Source of the DNA: Sphingobium sp. YR768
GTDB lineage: Bacteria > Pseudomonadota > Alphaproteobacteria > Sphingomonadales > Sphingomonadaceae
Reading direction: 5' to 3'
Assembly (NCBI RefSeq): GCF_900111125.1
Contig: NZ_FOGE01000005.1
Span: 1 to 64,000, forward strand
Length of the DNA stretch: 64,000 nt
The notes under the pieces were generated by a model. The model saw nothing but the letters and a program-made list of their open reading frames with translations, made no database searches and was not told the DNA's origin. Below, piece by piece: positions 17,063 to 25,850 of this stretch. A program made the translations under genes and the position numbers. The stretch's first letter is position 1, and each line of letters starts with the position of its first letter.

Positions 17063-17911
17063 TCAGCGCCCCTGACGGCGGGCCATGAAGGCGAGGCGTT
17101 CGAAGAGCATGATGTCCTGCTCATTCTTCAGCAGCGCGCCGTGGAGGGGCGGGATGGCCTTGGTCGGGTCGCTGTTCTGGAGGATGTCGAGCGGCATATC
17201 CTCGTTCAGGAGCAGTTTCAGCCAGTCGAGCAGTTCGGAGGTGCTGGGCTTTTTCTTGAGGCCGGGGACGTCGCGGATCTCGTAGAAAATCTCCATCGCC
17301 TTGCTCACCAGGATTTTCTGGATGCCGGGGAAATGGACGTCGATGATGGCCTGCATCGTCTCGCGGTCGGGGAATTTGATATAGTGGAAGAAGCAGCGGC
17401 GCAGGAAGGCGTCGGGCAGTTCCTTTTCATTGTTCGATGTGATGACCACCACCGGCCGTTCGGCCGCCGCGATCGTCTCCCCCGTTTCATAGACGTGGAA
17501 GGCCATGCGATCGAGTTCCTGCAACAGGTCGTTGGGAAATTCGATATCGGCCTTGTCGATCTCATCGATCAGCAGGACGGGGAGTTTGGGGGAAGTGAAG
17601 GCCTCCCACAGCTTGCCCTTGCGGATGTAGTTGGCGATGTCGTGGACGCGCGCGTCGCCAAGCTGACCGTCGCGCAGGCGGGCGACGGCATCATATTCAT
17701 ACAGGCCCTGATGCGCTCGCGTCGTGGACTTGACGTTCCATTCGATGAGGGGGGCGTCGAGCGCCTTGGCGATTTCCTGGGCGAGGACGGTCTTGCCGGT
17801 GCCCGGTTCCCCCTTCACCAGCAGGGGACGACGCAGCAGCACGGCGGCGTTGACCGCGACCTTCAGATCGTCGGTGGCGACATAATCCTGTGTGCCTTCA
17901 AAGCGCATCAT
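17063..17911 (-). CDS. MoxR-family AAA+ ATPase
   Basis: The protein has 282 residues starting MMRFEGTQDYVATDDL (a second ATG at 17908 is equally possible). Walker A is GEPGTGKT, Walker B is VLLIDEIDKAD, and sensor 1 is VVITSNNEKELPDAFLRRC. The AAA core ends with a helical lid containing KKPSTSELLDWLKLLL. MoxR ATPases work with VWA proteins as chaperones for metal insertion into enzyme complexes. The CoxE-like VWA protein at 11782-12957 is the natural partner, although five genes now separate them. Confidence 0.85.
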   Translation of the reverse strand: MMRFEGTQDYVATDDLKVAVNAAVLLRRPLLVKGEPGTGKTVLAQEIAKALDAPLIEWNVKSTTRAHQGLYEYDAVARLRDGQLGDARVHDIANYIRKGKLWEAFTSPKLPVLLIDEIDKADIEFPNDLLQELDRMAFHVYETGETIAAAERPVVVITSNNEKELPDAFLRRCFFHYIKFPDRETMQAIIDVHFPGIQKILVSKAMEIFYEIRDVPGLKKKPSTSELLDWLKLLLNEDMPLDILQNSDPTKAIPPLHGALLKNEQDIMLFERLAFMARRQGR

Positions 17912-17984
17912 CCCGTCCCATTCGGTTGTCGATGACAACCGGACTAGGCAATGCGGCAGGCAGGTGCAATCGGTAAAGGCGCGA

Positions 17985-18665
17985 TCAGCCCTGCTTCGCG
18001 CGCACATCGGCGCGGGCGGCGAGCAAGTCCCACAGGCCGCGATGCTGGTTCAGAAGCTGGCGGGCGCCGAACTGGATGGCGCGGTCGATCGCATCGTCCC
18101 CGCCGATCGAGCGGGCGACCTCCAGCGTGAGGCTGCGTTCGGGGAGGGCGCAGGGATGGGGTTCGATACCGGCGCGGATCGCCGCCATGTCGAGCACATG
18201 GCGTACGGCGCGCCAGTCGAGCACCAGCGCCATCGCCGCGCCCATGGCGCAGCCGCGCCGGTCGGACTGGGCGAGCATATCGAGCGCGTGGCGTTGCTGG
18301 CTGACGACGGTTTCGCAATCAGCCTGACCTGCCGTGCTGGGGGCCGGACCGGCAGCGACCGTGACCTGAGCCAGATAGGCACGTTCGCGGGCGAAGCCGT
18401 CGGCCGCTTCGATCAGCCATTGGCGGGCGGCATTGTCGGCCGAGCGGGTGGCGGCATGATCGATGACGCCGGGCTGGCGACCGTGGAGCAGGCAGAGATA
18501 ATAAGCGGCGTCGGCCAGATCGGCGAGCGACAGCAGGGTTTCGCGTGATACGCCGGTGCTGGCGCGATTGGCATAGGCATGGGATGCCGTTCCATCGGCG
18601 GCGACCAGCGCCTCAAGAATGCGCGCTATGTCGCCAAACTGATATCGCGGTGCGGCTTCGCTCAT
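17985..18665 (-). CDS. Conserved hypothetical protein
   Basis: The protein has 226 residues and is mostly helical, with Ala-rich segments and no signal peptide or membrane span. Recognisable blocks are TLLSLADLADAAYYLCLLHG, HAATRSADNAARQWL and RAYLAQVTVAAGP. I do not recognise a family; the pattern looks like a lineage-specific sphingomonad protein. It precedes the MoxR gene on the same strand with a 73-bp gap and could share its transcript. Confidence 0.6.
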   Translation of the reverse strand: MSEAAPRYQFGDIARILEALVAADGTASHAYANRASTGVSRETLLSLADLADAAYYLCLLHGRQPGVIDHAATRSADNAARQWLIEAADGFARERAYLAQVTVAAGPAPSTAGQADCETVVSQQRHALDMLAQSDRRGCAMGAAMALVLDWRAVRHVLDMAAIRAGIEPHPCALPERSLTLEVARSIGGDDAIDRAIQFGARQLLNQHRGLWDLLAARADVRAKQG

Positions 18666-18747
18666 CCCAGACCCCTGTACTGCCCGGCGCGCCGGGTGAA
18701 GCCAGACAATAGACTGGTGCGAGTAAACGTCCGGTTTACGGAATCAG

Positions 18748-18774
18748 AAAGGGCGACCGTGAAAGCCGCCCTTT
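18748..18774. terminator. Hairpin downstream of rpoD
   Basis: The stem aaagggcg / cgcccttt with an 11-nt loop lies about 45 bp beyond the rpoD stop. The T-run is on the plus strand side and weaker on the minus strand, so termination of the leftward rpoD transcript is plausible but not certain. Confidence 0.45.
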
Positions 18775-18818
18775 TCCGTCAAGGATGGTTAATTTAAATT
18801 TACCGATCCAAATTAATT

Positions 18819-20864
18819 TTACTGATCCAAGAAAGACCGCATCTTCCGCGAGCGGCTCGGGTGCTTGAGCTTGCGCAGCGCCTTCGCTTCGATCTGGCGG
18901 ATACGTTCGCGGGTCACGCTGAACTGCTGGCCCACTTCCTCAAGAGTGTGGTCGGTGTTCATGCCGATGCCGAAACGCATGCGCAGCACACGCTCTTCAC
19001 GCGGGGTGAGCGAGGCCAGAACGCGGGTGACGGTTTCCTTCAGGTTCGCCTGAATAGCGGCATCCACCGGGATGATCGCATTCTTGTCTTCGATGAAGTC
19101 GCCCAGATGACTGTCTTCCTCGTCGCCGATCGGCGTTTCGAGGGAGATCGGCTCCTTGGCGATCTTCATCACCTTGCGCACCTTTTCGAGCGGCATCGAC
19201 AGACGCTCGGCCATTTCTTCCGGCGTCGGTTCGCGGCCCTGCTCGTGCAGGAACTGGCGGCTGGTGCGGACCAGCTTGTTGATCGTTTCGATCATATGGA
19301 CCGGGATGCGGATGGTCCGCGCCTGATCCGCGATCGAACGGGTGATCGCCTGCCTGATCCACCAAGTGGCATAGGTGCTGAATTTGTAGCCGCGGCGATA
19401 TTCGAACTTATCCACCGCCTTCATCAGGCCGATATTGCCTTCCTGAATAAGATCAAGGAATTGCAGGCCGCGGTTCGTATATTTTTTAGCGATGGAGATG
19501 ACGAGGCGCAGGTTCGCTTCGACCATTTCCTTCTTGGCGATGCGCGCTTCACGCTCGCCCTTCTGCACCATGTTGACGATGCGGCGGAATTCGGACAGCG
19601 ACATGCCGGTCGCCTGGGCGATTTCGCCGATCTCGTTACGGATGCGATCGACAGCGCGTCCTTCGGCAGCGGCAAAGGCGGCCCATTTCTTGTCGAGGCC
19701 TTGCACCTTTTCCAGCCAGGCGTCGTCCAGCTCATGATTCACATAGCGGTCGAGGAAATCCTTGCGGCTGACCTTGTGACGCTCGGCCAGACGCAGCATC
19801 TGGCCGCCCAGCGCGGTCAGGCGCCGGTTATAGGCATAGAGCTGGTCGACCAGATATTCGATCTTCTGCTGGTGGAACTTGACGCTCTCGACCTCGGCAG
19901 TCAGGTTTTCGCGCAGCTCGTGATAGCTGTCCTCGGCCTTCTGGCTCAGGCTTTCGCCATTGGCCATGGCGATCATGCGCGCTTCCTGCGCCTTTGAGAA
20001 CGCGCGGAAAATGTCCGTGATGGTCGCGAACTTCTCAAGCGCCATCGGCTTGAGCGTCTCTTCCATCTGAGCAAGGGACAGGGTGTTGTCCTCTTCCTCT
20101 TCTTCCTCGTTGCGCCGGGCGCGGGGCGCACCATCCTCATCCTCGCCGTCGGCGGACTCCTCCTCCGGCTCTTCTTCTTCCTTGAAGCTGGGACCGGCGG
20201 TCTTCTCGCTGATCTCGCCATCATCATCCTCGGCGCCTTCCTCCAGATTTTCCGGAGCAGGATCCTTGGAGAGCATGGCGTCGAGATCGAGAATCTCGCG
20301 CAGCTGCATTTCGCCATTGTTGAGCGCGGTCGACCATTCGATGATCGCGTTGAAGGTGGTCGGGCTTTCGCACAGACCCAAGATCATCGTGTCGCGACCA
20401 GCCTCGATCCGCTTGGCGATGGCGATTTCGCCCTCACGGCTGAGCAGTTCCACTGCGCCCATTTCGCGCAGATACATGCGAACGGGATCGTCGGTGCGAT
20501 CGACCGTTTCCTTCTTCTTTTCGGTGACGAGCTTGGGCCCGCCATCATCGTCGCCCGAATCGTCGTCGGAGTCGTCGGCTTCTTCGCGCTCGCGCTGTTC
20601 GTCGCCGTCTTCGCCGGCTTCTTCATTCTCGACGATGTTGACGCCCATTTCGTTGAGCGCCGACATGATGTCCTCGATCTGATCGGTGGACATCTGATCC
20701 TGGGGAAGAGCCTCGTTCAGCTCGTCGACCGTGATGTAGCCGCGCTTTTTCGCGCGCGAAATCAGCTTCTTGACGGAGGCTTCGTTGAGGTCGAGCAGGG
20801 GGGCGTCGCCGCCATCCTCTCCGTCACCCATACCACCATTTTTGCTGTTCGCCTTGGTCGCCAT
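18819..20864 (-). CDS. rpoD: RNA polymerase primary sigma factor RpoD (sigma-70)
   Basis: The protein has 681 residues. Region 1.1 lies at about 20-75 ([20 protein letters not shown]). A long acidic, Glu/Asp-rich non-conserved part follows, containing the 1.2 segment [20 protein letters not shown]. Regions 2.1-2.4 hold [20 protein letters not shown] and [18 protein letters not shown]. Region 4.2 ends with [16 protein letters not shown] and [20 protein letters not shown] motifs. It directs transcription of housekeeping genes. It closes the yqeY-(DUF559)-dnaG-rpoD operon, 46 bp after dnaG, with TTAAGG upstream of the ATG as ribosome binding site. Confidence 0.98.
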   Translation of the reverse strand: MATKANSKNGGMGDGEDGGDAPLLDLNEASVKKLISRAKKRGYITVDELNEALPQDQMSTDQIEDIMSALNEMGVNIVENEEAGEDGDEQREREEADDSDDDSGDDDGGPKLVTEKKKETVDRTDDPVRMYLREMGAVELLSREGEIAIAKRIEAGRDTMILGLCESPTTFNAIIEWSTALNNGEMQLREILDLDAMLSKDPAPENLEEGAEDDDGEISEKTAGPSFKEEEEPEEESADGEDEDGAPRARRNEEEEEEDNTLSLAQMEETLKPMALEKFATITDIFRAFSKAQEARMIAMANGESLSQKAEDSYHELRENLTAEVESVKFHQQKIEYLVDQLYAYNRRLTALGGQMLRLAERHKVSRKDFLDRYVNHELDDAWLEKVQGLDKKWAAFAAAEGRAVDRIRNEIGEIAQATGMSLSEFRRIVNMVQKGEREARIAKKEMVEANLRLVISIAKKYTNRGLQFLDLIQEGNIGLMKAVDKFEYRRGYKFSTYATWWIRQAITRSIADQARTIRIPVHMIETINKLVRTSRQFLHEQGREPTPEEMAERLSMPLEKVRKVMKIAKEPISLETPIGDEEDSHLGDFIEDKNAIIPVDAAIQANLKETVTRVLASLTPREERVLRMRFGIGMNTDHTLEEVGQQFSVTRERIRQIEAKALRKLKHPSRSRKMRSFLDQ

Positions 20865-20910
20865 TTATTCGCCTTAACTTCGCTGCCCCTGTTGAAAGAG
20901 CTAGCTTCAA

Positions 20911-22818
20911 TCAAACAATGTCTTCGGACTGCGCCAGTTCCGCGACGCGGCGATCATGATCGGCTTTCAGCACGCGGATGCGTTGCTGCTCAGCGAAATT
21001 TTCTTCGCTGAAGTCGTTCTCGAACCGCCTCGTCGCTTCCACCAGAGCTGCTTCCAGTTCCGGTCCCTGCGCCATCACCCGAACGGCCTCCTCCAGATCG
21101 CGCGCAAGGCGGTCAGGGTCGGTGGTCATCCTGTCGGGAGTGAGTGTAAACGCGTCGGCCCGGAGCATTCCCTTGGCCATATTATACAACTCACCTTGCC
21201 CCAATATGGTAAGGAGGGCCTGCGTTTCAACTGTTTCTTTTCGGAAGGACGCAGAGATCATCGCGGCAAGCAATTGGGCAAGCAGCGAATCGCCGATTTG
21301 CAGGGCCGAGAGCATCTCCCGATGGGGGCCAATCTGTTCGGGATGGCGCAGCAGCGCGGCCAGGATTGCGCGCAGCAGCCGCTGCTCCATGCCGCTGGCG
21401 CCGATGGCGCGTGCTTCGGTGCCGGCGGGGGGAATGGGGGCTTTCCAGTTGCCGCGCTTGTCGCGTTGCCAGCGTTGGCCGCCGCCGCTGAAGTTACCGC
21501 TGCTGCGCTGTTGCGGGGCTGAGTTACGCCGCGCGAAGAAGAGCGCGTCGTACCGCTCGCGAAATTCATGGGCGTAATGGGCGCGTACGTCGGGATGGGC
21601 GATCGCATCCGAAATGGCGCGAAGCCGCTGCTTGAGCGCGGCCTTCTGTTCGGGGGTTTCGAGTGGCGCTGCGCTGATCTCCTGCTTCCAGAGCCGTTCG
21701 ATCAGCGGTTCGGCGGCGTTCAGCACCGCTTCCATCGCCTGGGGGCCGCTGGCGCGGATCAGGTCGTCGGGGTCTTGCCCGGTGGGGAGCGTCGCGAAGG
21801 CGAGACTGTGGCCGGGGTGCAGCAGGGGCAGGGCGCGGGTGGCGGCGCGGATCGCGGCTTTCTGCCCGGCGGAGTCGCCGTCGAAGCAGAGGATGGGCAC
21901 GTCCACCATCTTCCAGAGGCGTTCGATCTGATGTTCGGTCAGCGCCGTGCCGAGCGGAGCGACCGCTTCGCCGAAACCTGCCTGGGCGAGGGCGATGACG
22001 TCCATATAGCCTTCGACCACGATGACGCGGCCGGTCGAGCGGCTGGCGGGGGAGGCCTTGTCGATATTGTAGAGGGTGCGGCCCTTGTCGAACAGCGGCG
22101 TGTCGGGCGAATTCAGATATTTGGGTTCGCCAGAGCCGATGATACGGCCGCCGAACGCGATCACGCGGCCGCGAATGTCGCGGATGGGGAGCATGAGGCG
22201 GCCACGGAAGCGGTCGTAGGTGTCGCGTTTTTTTGTTTTACCGCCATCCGGCTCGGCACCATCGGGATCAATGAGCAGCCCGGTTTCGACCAGCATGGGT
22301 TCGCCGAAGTCGCGCAGGGCGGTTTTCAACTTGCCGCGCGAATCCGGGGAATAGCCGAAGCCGAAGGCGCGACGGGTGGCGTCGGTGATGCCGCGCTTCT
22401 GCATATAGGCGCGTGCTTCCCCGCCATCGATGCCGCCCAGTTGCTCCTCGAAGAAGCTTTGAGCGGCGGCCATGGCGTCATGAAGCCCCTTGGCCTGTTC
22501 GGCGCGTTTGGCGGCGCGCGGGTCGGCGGCGGGGACGTCCATGCCGGCGGTGGCGGCCAGTTCCTTCACGGCTTCCATGAAGGGGAGGCCGCGCTGATCG
22601 GTCATCCAGCGGATTGCATCGCCATGCGCGCCGCAGCCGAAGCAATGGTAAAAGCCCTTCTCGTCGTTGATCGTGAAGCTGGGCGTCTTTTCATTATGGA
22701 AGGGGCAGCAGGCCTTATATTCCCGGCCAGCCTTGGTGACCTTGACGGTCTTGCCGATAAGGGTCGACAGCGACGTGCGCGCGCGCAGTTCGTCCAGCCA
22801 TTGGGGGGTGAGGGTCAT
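20911..22818 (-). CDS. dnaG: DNA primase DnaG
   Basis: The protein has 635 residues starting MTLTPQWLDELR at 22818. The N-terminal zinc finger is CCPFHNEKTPSF with YHCFGCGAHGDAI. The TOPRIM core carries VIVVEGYMDVIALAQAG and PILCFDGDSAGQKAA. The C-terminal helicase-binding domain is the last roughly 150 residues. It synthesises RNA primers at the replication fork. The gene sits between yqeY and rpoD as in the conserved macromolecular-synthesis operon, but a DUF559 element now lies immediately upstream, 4 bp from its start. Confidence 0.97.
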   Translation of the reverse strand: MTLTPQWLDELRARTSLSTLIGKTVKVTKAGREYKACCPFHNEKTPSFTINDEKGFYHCFGCGAHGDAIRWMTDQRGLPFMEAVKELAATAGMDVPAADPRAAKRAEQAKGLHDAMAAAQSFFEEQLGGIDGGEARAYMQKRGITDATRRAFGFGYSPDSRGKLKTALRDFGEPMLVETGLLIDPDGAEPDGGKTKKRDTYDRFRGRLMLPIRDIRGRVIAFGGRIIGSGEPKYLNSPDTPLFDKGRTLYNIDKASPASRSTGRVIVVEGYMDVIALAQAGFGEAVAPLGTALTEHQIERLWKMVDVPILCFDGDSAGQKAAIRAATRALPLLHPGHSLAFATLPTGQDPDDLIRASGPQAMEAVLNAAEPLIERLWKQEISAAPLETPEQKAALKQRLRAISDAIAHPDVRAHYAHEFRERYDALFFARRNSAPQQRSSGNFSGGGQRWQRDKRGNWKAPIPPAGTEARAIGASGMEQRLLRAILAALLRHPEQIGPHREMLSALQIGDSLLAQLLAAMISASFRKETVETQALLTILGQGELYNMAKGMLRADAFTLTPDRMTTDPDRLARDLEEAVRVMAQGPELEAALVEATRRFENDFSEENFAEQQRIRVLKADHDRRVAELAQSEDIV

Positions 22819-22822
22819 GCGA

Positions 22823-23224
22823 TCAAAGCCCCTCCCTTCCAAGGGAGGGGTTGGGGTGGGTGATCTTCTGCCTCTCGGGCAAGGCGCTCGCGCGTTCTAG
22901 GATGACAGTCAGCACGCCATCCAGATTGTCACGAATGTCGGCATTGGAGAAACGCAAAACGAGATAGCCCTGATGAGCGAGATCAAAGTCGCGATCCCGA
23001 TCCTTGATCGGATCATGGCGATCATCATCGACTTCCACGATCAGTCCGATGGACGGGCAAAGGAAGTCACAGATATAGGGTTCGATCACGGCCTGCCGGC
23101 GGAATTTGAAGCCACCCAATTGTGAAGCGCGCAAGGCGCCCCATAGGCGGCGTTCATAATCGGTGGGTTCGCGGAGCATGTCGCGCGCATATTGGCCGAG
23201 TTTCGCATTGATGCGTAGCGCCAT
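22823..23224 (-). CDS. DUF559 endonuclease-like protein inside an inverted-repeat element
   Basis: The protein has 133 residues, ATG at 23224. DUF559 belongs to the Vsr/very-short-patch-repair-like PD-(D/E)XK group. Visible hallmarks are LREPTDYERRLWGALR, FKFRRQAVIEPYICDFLCPS and LIVEVDDDRHD, giving the acidic and Gln/Arg active-site arrangement. The start codon overlaps one 40-bp repeat and the stop overlaps the other, so the C-terminus (ITHPNPSLGREGL) is encoded by repeat sequence. The gene is inserted between yqeY and dnaG, which are adjacent in related operons. A REP-linked, mobile or domesticated nuclease is inferred. Confidence 0.8.
   Translation of the reverse strand: MALRINAKLGQYARDMLREPTDYERRLWGALRASQLGGFKFRRQAVIEPYICDFLCPSIGLIVEVDDDRHDPIKDRDRDFDLAHQGYLVLRFSNADIRDNLDGVLTVILERASALPERQKITHPNPSLGREGL
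22825..22864. repeat. Left 40-bp inverted repeat of the DUF559 element
   Basis: This sequence is the exact reverse complement of 23223-23262. It contains an inner palindrome (cccctccctt / aagggagggg) followed by the asymmetric tail ttggggtgggtgat. It carries the last codons of the DUF559 gene and ends 4 nt outside the dnaG start. Confidence 0.9.
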
Positions 23225-23262
23225 CACCCACCCCAACCCCTCCCTTGGAAGGGAGGGGCTTT
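23223..23262. repeat. Right 40-bp inverted repeat of the DUF559 element
   Basis: This is the perfect mate of the repeat at 22825-22864, in opposite orientation. Its inner end supplies the first two bases (in minus-strand terms) of the DUF559 ATG. A T-run on the plus strand (23260-23265) follows. It lies 6 bp from the yqeY stop. Confidence 0.9.
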
Positions 23263-23268
23263 TTTATG

Positions 23269-23721
23269 TCAGCCCAAAGCCGCCTTCACCAGCCCGCTCG
23301 CCTTGCTCATGTCGATCACGCTGCCGTGGCGTTCCTTCAGCACGGCCATCACCTTGCCCATGTCCTTCACGCTTTCCGCGCCGATTTCGGCCTTGATGCT
23401 TTCGATCGCGGCCTTGGTTTCCTCTTCGCTCAACTGGGCGGGGAGGAAGCTTTCGATCACGTCCAGTTCGGCCTGTTCCTTGGCGGCAAGTTCGTCGCGG
23501 CCGCCGCTCTTGAACATGTCGATCGATTCGCGGCGCTGCTTCACCATCTTCTGGAGCACTTCGACCACCACGGCGTCATCGTCCGGCACGGTGGATGCGG
23601 TGCGCAGTTCGATGTCGCGATCCTTCAGCTTCGCCAGGATCAGGCGCACGGCAGCGAGGCGTTCCTTGTCGCCGCCCTTCATGGACTCGATCTGGGCGCT
23701 CTTTACCTGCTCGCGAATCAT
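23269..23721 (-). CDS. GatB/YqeY domain-containing protein
   Basis: The protein has 150 residues from ATG at 23721. The YqeY pattern is clear: MIREQVKSAQIESMKGGDKE, RLAAVRLILAKLKDRDIELR, then EVLQKMVKQRRESIDMF and the C-terminal GKVMAVLKERHG, FLPAQLSEEE. It resembles the tail domain of GatB, which binds tRNA in the amidotransferase, but free-standing YqeY function is unsettled. It heads the operon that continues to dnaG and rpoD. Confidence 0.92.
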   Translation of the reverse strand: MIREQVKSAQIESMKGGDKERLAAVRLILAKLKDRDIELRTASTVPDDDAVVVEVLQKMVKQRRESIDMFKSGGRDELAAKEQAELDVIESFLPAQLSEEETKAAIESIKAEIGAESVKDMGKVMAVLKERHGSVIDMSKASGLVKAALG

Positions 23722-23874
23722 CGGCGAATATATCCTGTCTCTTCGGGAAAGGAGCAGATATAGCGGCAAAAGAGATTTTTAACAGACGTTGACCTGTAGA
23801 GGATGCACGCCTACCTGACCGGCCGTTTAACCCGCAGCAGACGGGTTCCCGCAAAAGCATAAAGGACCGCGACC

Positions 23875-25053
23875 ATGGCAGACGCCAAGACCCTCATTGT
23901 GCCTAAAGGAGCGACAGGGGTCGTGGTTTTTGCCGATGGCAGCGCCGTGTTCGGTCGCGGTTTCGGCGCGGTCGGCGATGCGGTGGGTGAGCTGTGCTTC
24001 AACACCTCGATCACCGGCTATCAGGAGATCATGACGGACCCGTCCTATGCCGGGCAGATCATCAACTTCACTTTTCCGCACATTGGCAATGTCGGCACCA
24101 ATCTGGACGATGTGGAGGCGAACAGCCCCTATGCGCTGGGTTGCATCGTGCGCCAGGACGTCACCGCGCCGAGCAATTTCCGCAATGTCGAACCGTTCGA
24201 TCAGTGGATGCGCGAAAATGGTCGCATCGGTCTGGCCGGGGTCGACACCCGCGCGCTGACCCGCCTCATTCGCATCAAGGGCGCGCCCAATGTCGTCATC
24301 GCCCATGATCCCGAGGGCAAGTTCGATATCGCGGCGCTTGCCGCCAAGGCCGCTGCCTGGCCGGGGCTGGAAGGCATGGACCTCGCCATCGAAGTCACGG
24401 GCAAGGAAAGCCGCCTGTGGAAGGACGGCGTGTGGAAGCTGGGCCATGGCTATGGCCTGAACGAGGCGGGTGATGAGCGCCCCCATGTCGTTGCGATCGA
24501 TTATGGCGCTAAGAACAACATCTTCCGCAATCTGGTGCAGGCTGGCGCGCGCGTGACCGTGCTGCCCGCGACGGCGACCTTTGAACAGGTTTCGGCGCTG
24601 AACCCCGATGGTGTGTTCCTGTCGAACGGGCCGGGCGATCCGGCGGCGACCGGCGACTATGCCGTGCCGGTGATCCAGAGCGTGCTGGCGGCGGACATTC
24701 CGGTGTTCGGCATCTGCCTTGGCCACCAGTTGCTGGGTCTGGCCGTGGGCGCGAAGACGATCAAGATGCATCAGGGCCATCGCGGCGCGAACCATCCGGT
24801 CAAGCGCCTGTCGGACGGTCTGGTCGAGATCACCAGCATGAACCATGGCTTCGCGGTCGATGTCGACACGCTGCCCGCCAATGCGCGATCGACCCATGTG
24901 TCGCTGTTCGATGGCAGCAATTGCGGCATCGAGCTGACCGACAAGAGCGCCTTTTCAGTGCAATATCATCCCGAAGCTTCGCCGGGGCCGCAGGACAGCT
25001 TCTATCTGTTCCGCAAATTTGTTGCGGGCCTGAAAGGCGCGGTCGCGGCGTGA
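23875..25053 (+). CDS. carA: Carbamoyl-phosphate synthase small subunit
   Basis: The protein has 392 residues. The N-terminal CPSase domain (SITGYQEIMTDPSYAGQIIN) is followed by a class I glutamine amidotransferase with FLSNGPGDP, the nucleophile Cys281 in VFGICLGHQLLGLA, and the His-Glu pair in VQYHPEASPGP. It supplies ammonia from glutamine to CarB for arginine and pyrimidine synthesis. The stop overlaps a GTG start of the next gene (GTGA at 25050-25053). A 150-bp gap separates it from the divergent yqeY gene and should hold its promoter. Confidence 0.97.
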   Translation: MADAKTLIVPKGATGVVVFADGSAVFGRGFGAVGDAVGELCFNTSITGYQEIMTDPSYAGQIINFTFPHIGNVGTNLDDVEANSPYALGCIVRQDVTAPSNFRNVEPFDQWMRENGRIGLAGVDTRALTRLIRIKGAPNVVIAHDPEGKFDIAALAAKAAAWPGLEGMDLAIEVTGKESRLWKDGVWKLGHGYGLNEAGDERPHVVAIDYGAKNNIFRNLVQAGARVTVLPATATFEQVSALNPDGVFLSNGPGDPAATGDYAVPVIQSVLAADIPVFGICLGHQLLGLAVGAKTIKMHQGHRGANHPVKRLSDGLVEITSMNHGFAVDVDTLPANARSTHVSLFDGSNCGIELTDKSAFSVQYHPEASPGPQDSFYLFRKFVAGLKGAVAA

Positions 25054-25418
25054 GCCAGAACCTGCCCCCCGTCGACGAAGCGCGCCTCGCCGCAGAGTGG
25101 GAGGCGGACAAGGACGTCCTCGCCAATCTGAAGCGCAATGGCGATGTGGCGCGCATCGCGCGGCCCGTGGACGTCAGCTTCCGGGGCAGCGAGAAGGATT
25201 TCGAGCGCGTCCTGATCATCGCCAGCCAGTTCGGCTTTGTCGAACTGGATCGGGAAGAAGATGAGGATGGCGACCTCTTCCTGTTCCTGGAATGCGTGCA
25301 GCCGGTCGATGAAGCGTCGATCCGCGCACTGACCAAGAAATGCCTCCAGATCGAAATCCTCTGCGGCGTCGAATATGACGGTTGGGGCTGCGAGGCGCAG
25401 GCGGGGGGCGTGCATTGA
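25050..25418 (+). CDS. RraB-like (RNase E regulator family) protein
   Basis: The protein has 122 residues from GTG at 25050, overlapping the carA stop by 4 nt. The pattern DKDVLANLKRNGD, FRGSEKDFERVLIIASQFGF and EDEDGDLFLFLECVQPVDEA, with the acidic NLKRNGD / REEDEDGDL blocks, fits the RraB ribonuclease E inhibitor family. If functional it would modulate mRNA decay. Its translation is coupled to carA. I treat the family assignment as likely and the RNase E role as inferred. Confidence 0.7.
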   Translation: MSQNLPPVDEARLAAEWEADKDVLANLKRNGDVARIARPVDVSFRGSEKDFERVLIIASQFGFVELDREEDEDGDLFLFLECVQPVDEASIRALTKKCLQIEILCGVEYDGWGCEAQAGGVH

Positions 25419-25437
25419 GTATGAAAAGCAATTTGTG

Positions 25438-25800
25438 ATGCAGGCCGATACGCCACCTCGTTTTGACAATCTCGCGCAGGTTGAGCGTATCGATTCCTCG
25501 TCACCCAGTCTGGTCTTCGGATTTCAGGCGTATGGCGAGGAAGGCGATCTACATCGGCTTGAAAAAGCGTTGAAGGCGGCTCGTATCGAGTTCCAAAGGT
25601 TTGATTATCATACGAGAAGCGTCGTTGTGTCCCCGCCATATTCCGTCGCTGCTTCCATGGTGACCAATATGTGGAAGAAGGCCGCATCGGGTGAGTTCGG
25701 TACGCTTCGCGTTGACATATTGTTGGTAGATAAAGATGCCGCTGCGGACGGTGTCGAAATTGATGAACTGGAAGTAGTGCGTCCTGACGAAATTCGTTGA
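25438..25800 (+). CDS. Hypothetical protein between carA and carB
   Basis: The protein has 120 residues from ATG at 25438. It has an alpha/beta character (SPSLVFGFQAYGEEGDLHRL, EFQRFDYHTRSVVVSPPYS, LRVDILLVDKD) and no membrane segments. Base composition is more A/T-rich than carA and carB. I recognise no family; the general layout (VFGFQAYGEEGDLHRLEKAL) has some resemblance to the neighbouring RraB-like fold, so a diverged relative is possible. It sits in the same transcriptional direction, 50 bp before carB. Confidence 0.5.
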   Translation: MQADTPPRFDNLAQVERIDSSSPSLVFGFQAYGEEGDLHRLEKALKAARIEFQRFDYHTRSVVVSPPYSVAASMVTNMWKKAASGEFGTLRVDILLVDKDAAADGVEIDELEVVRPDEIR

Positions 25801-25850
25801 TAGCACTTAATTCCGATTTGGTTGAACTTCGTAGCTAAGGTCAAATAATC

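Noticed and set aside
18579..18797. Short plus-strand open frame between two minus-strand genes
   Set aside because: It overlaps the 5' end of the 17985-18665 gene and the terminator hairpin, and has no ribosome binding site or recognisable product.
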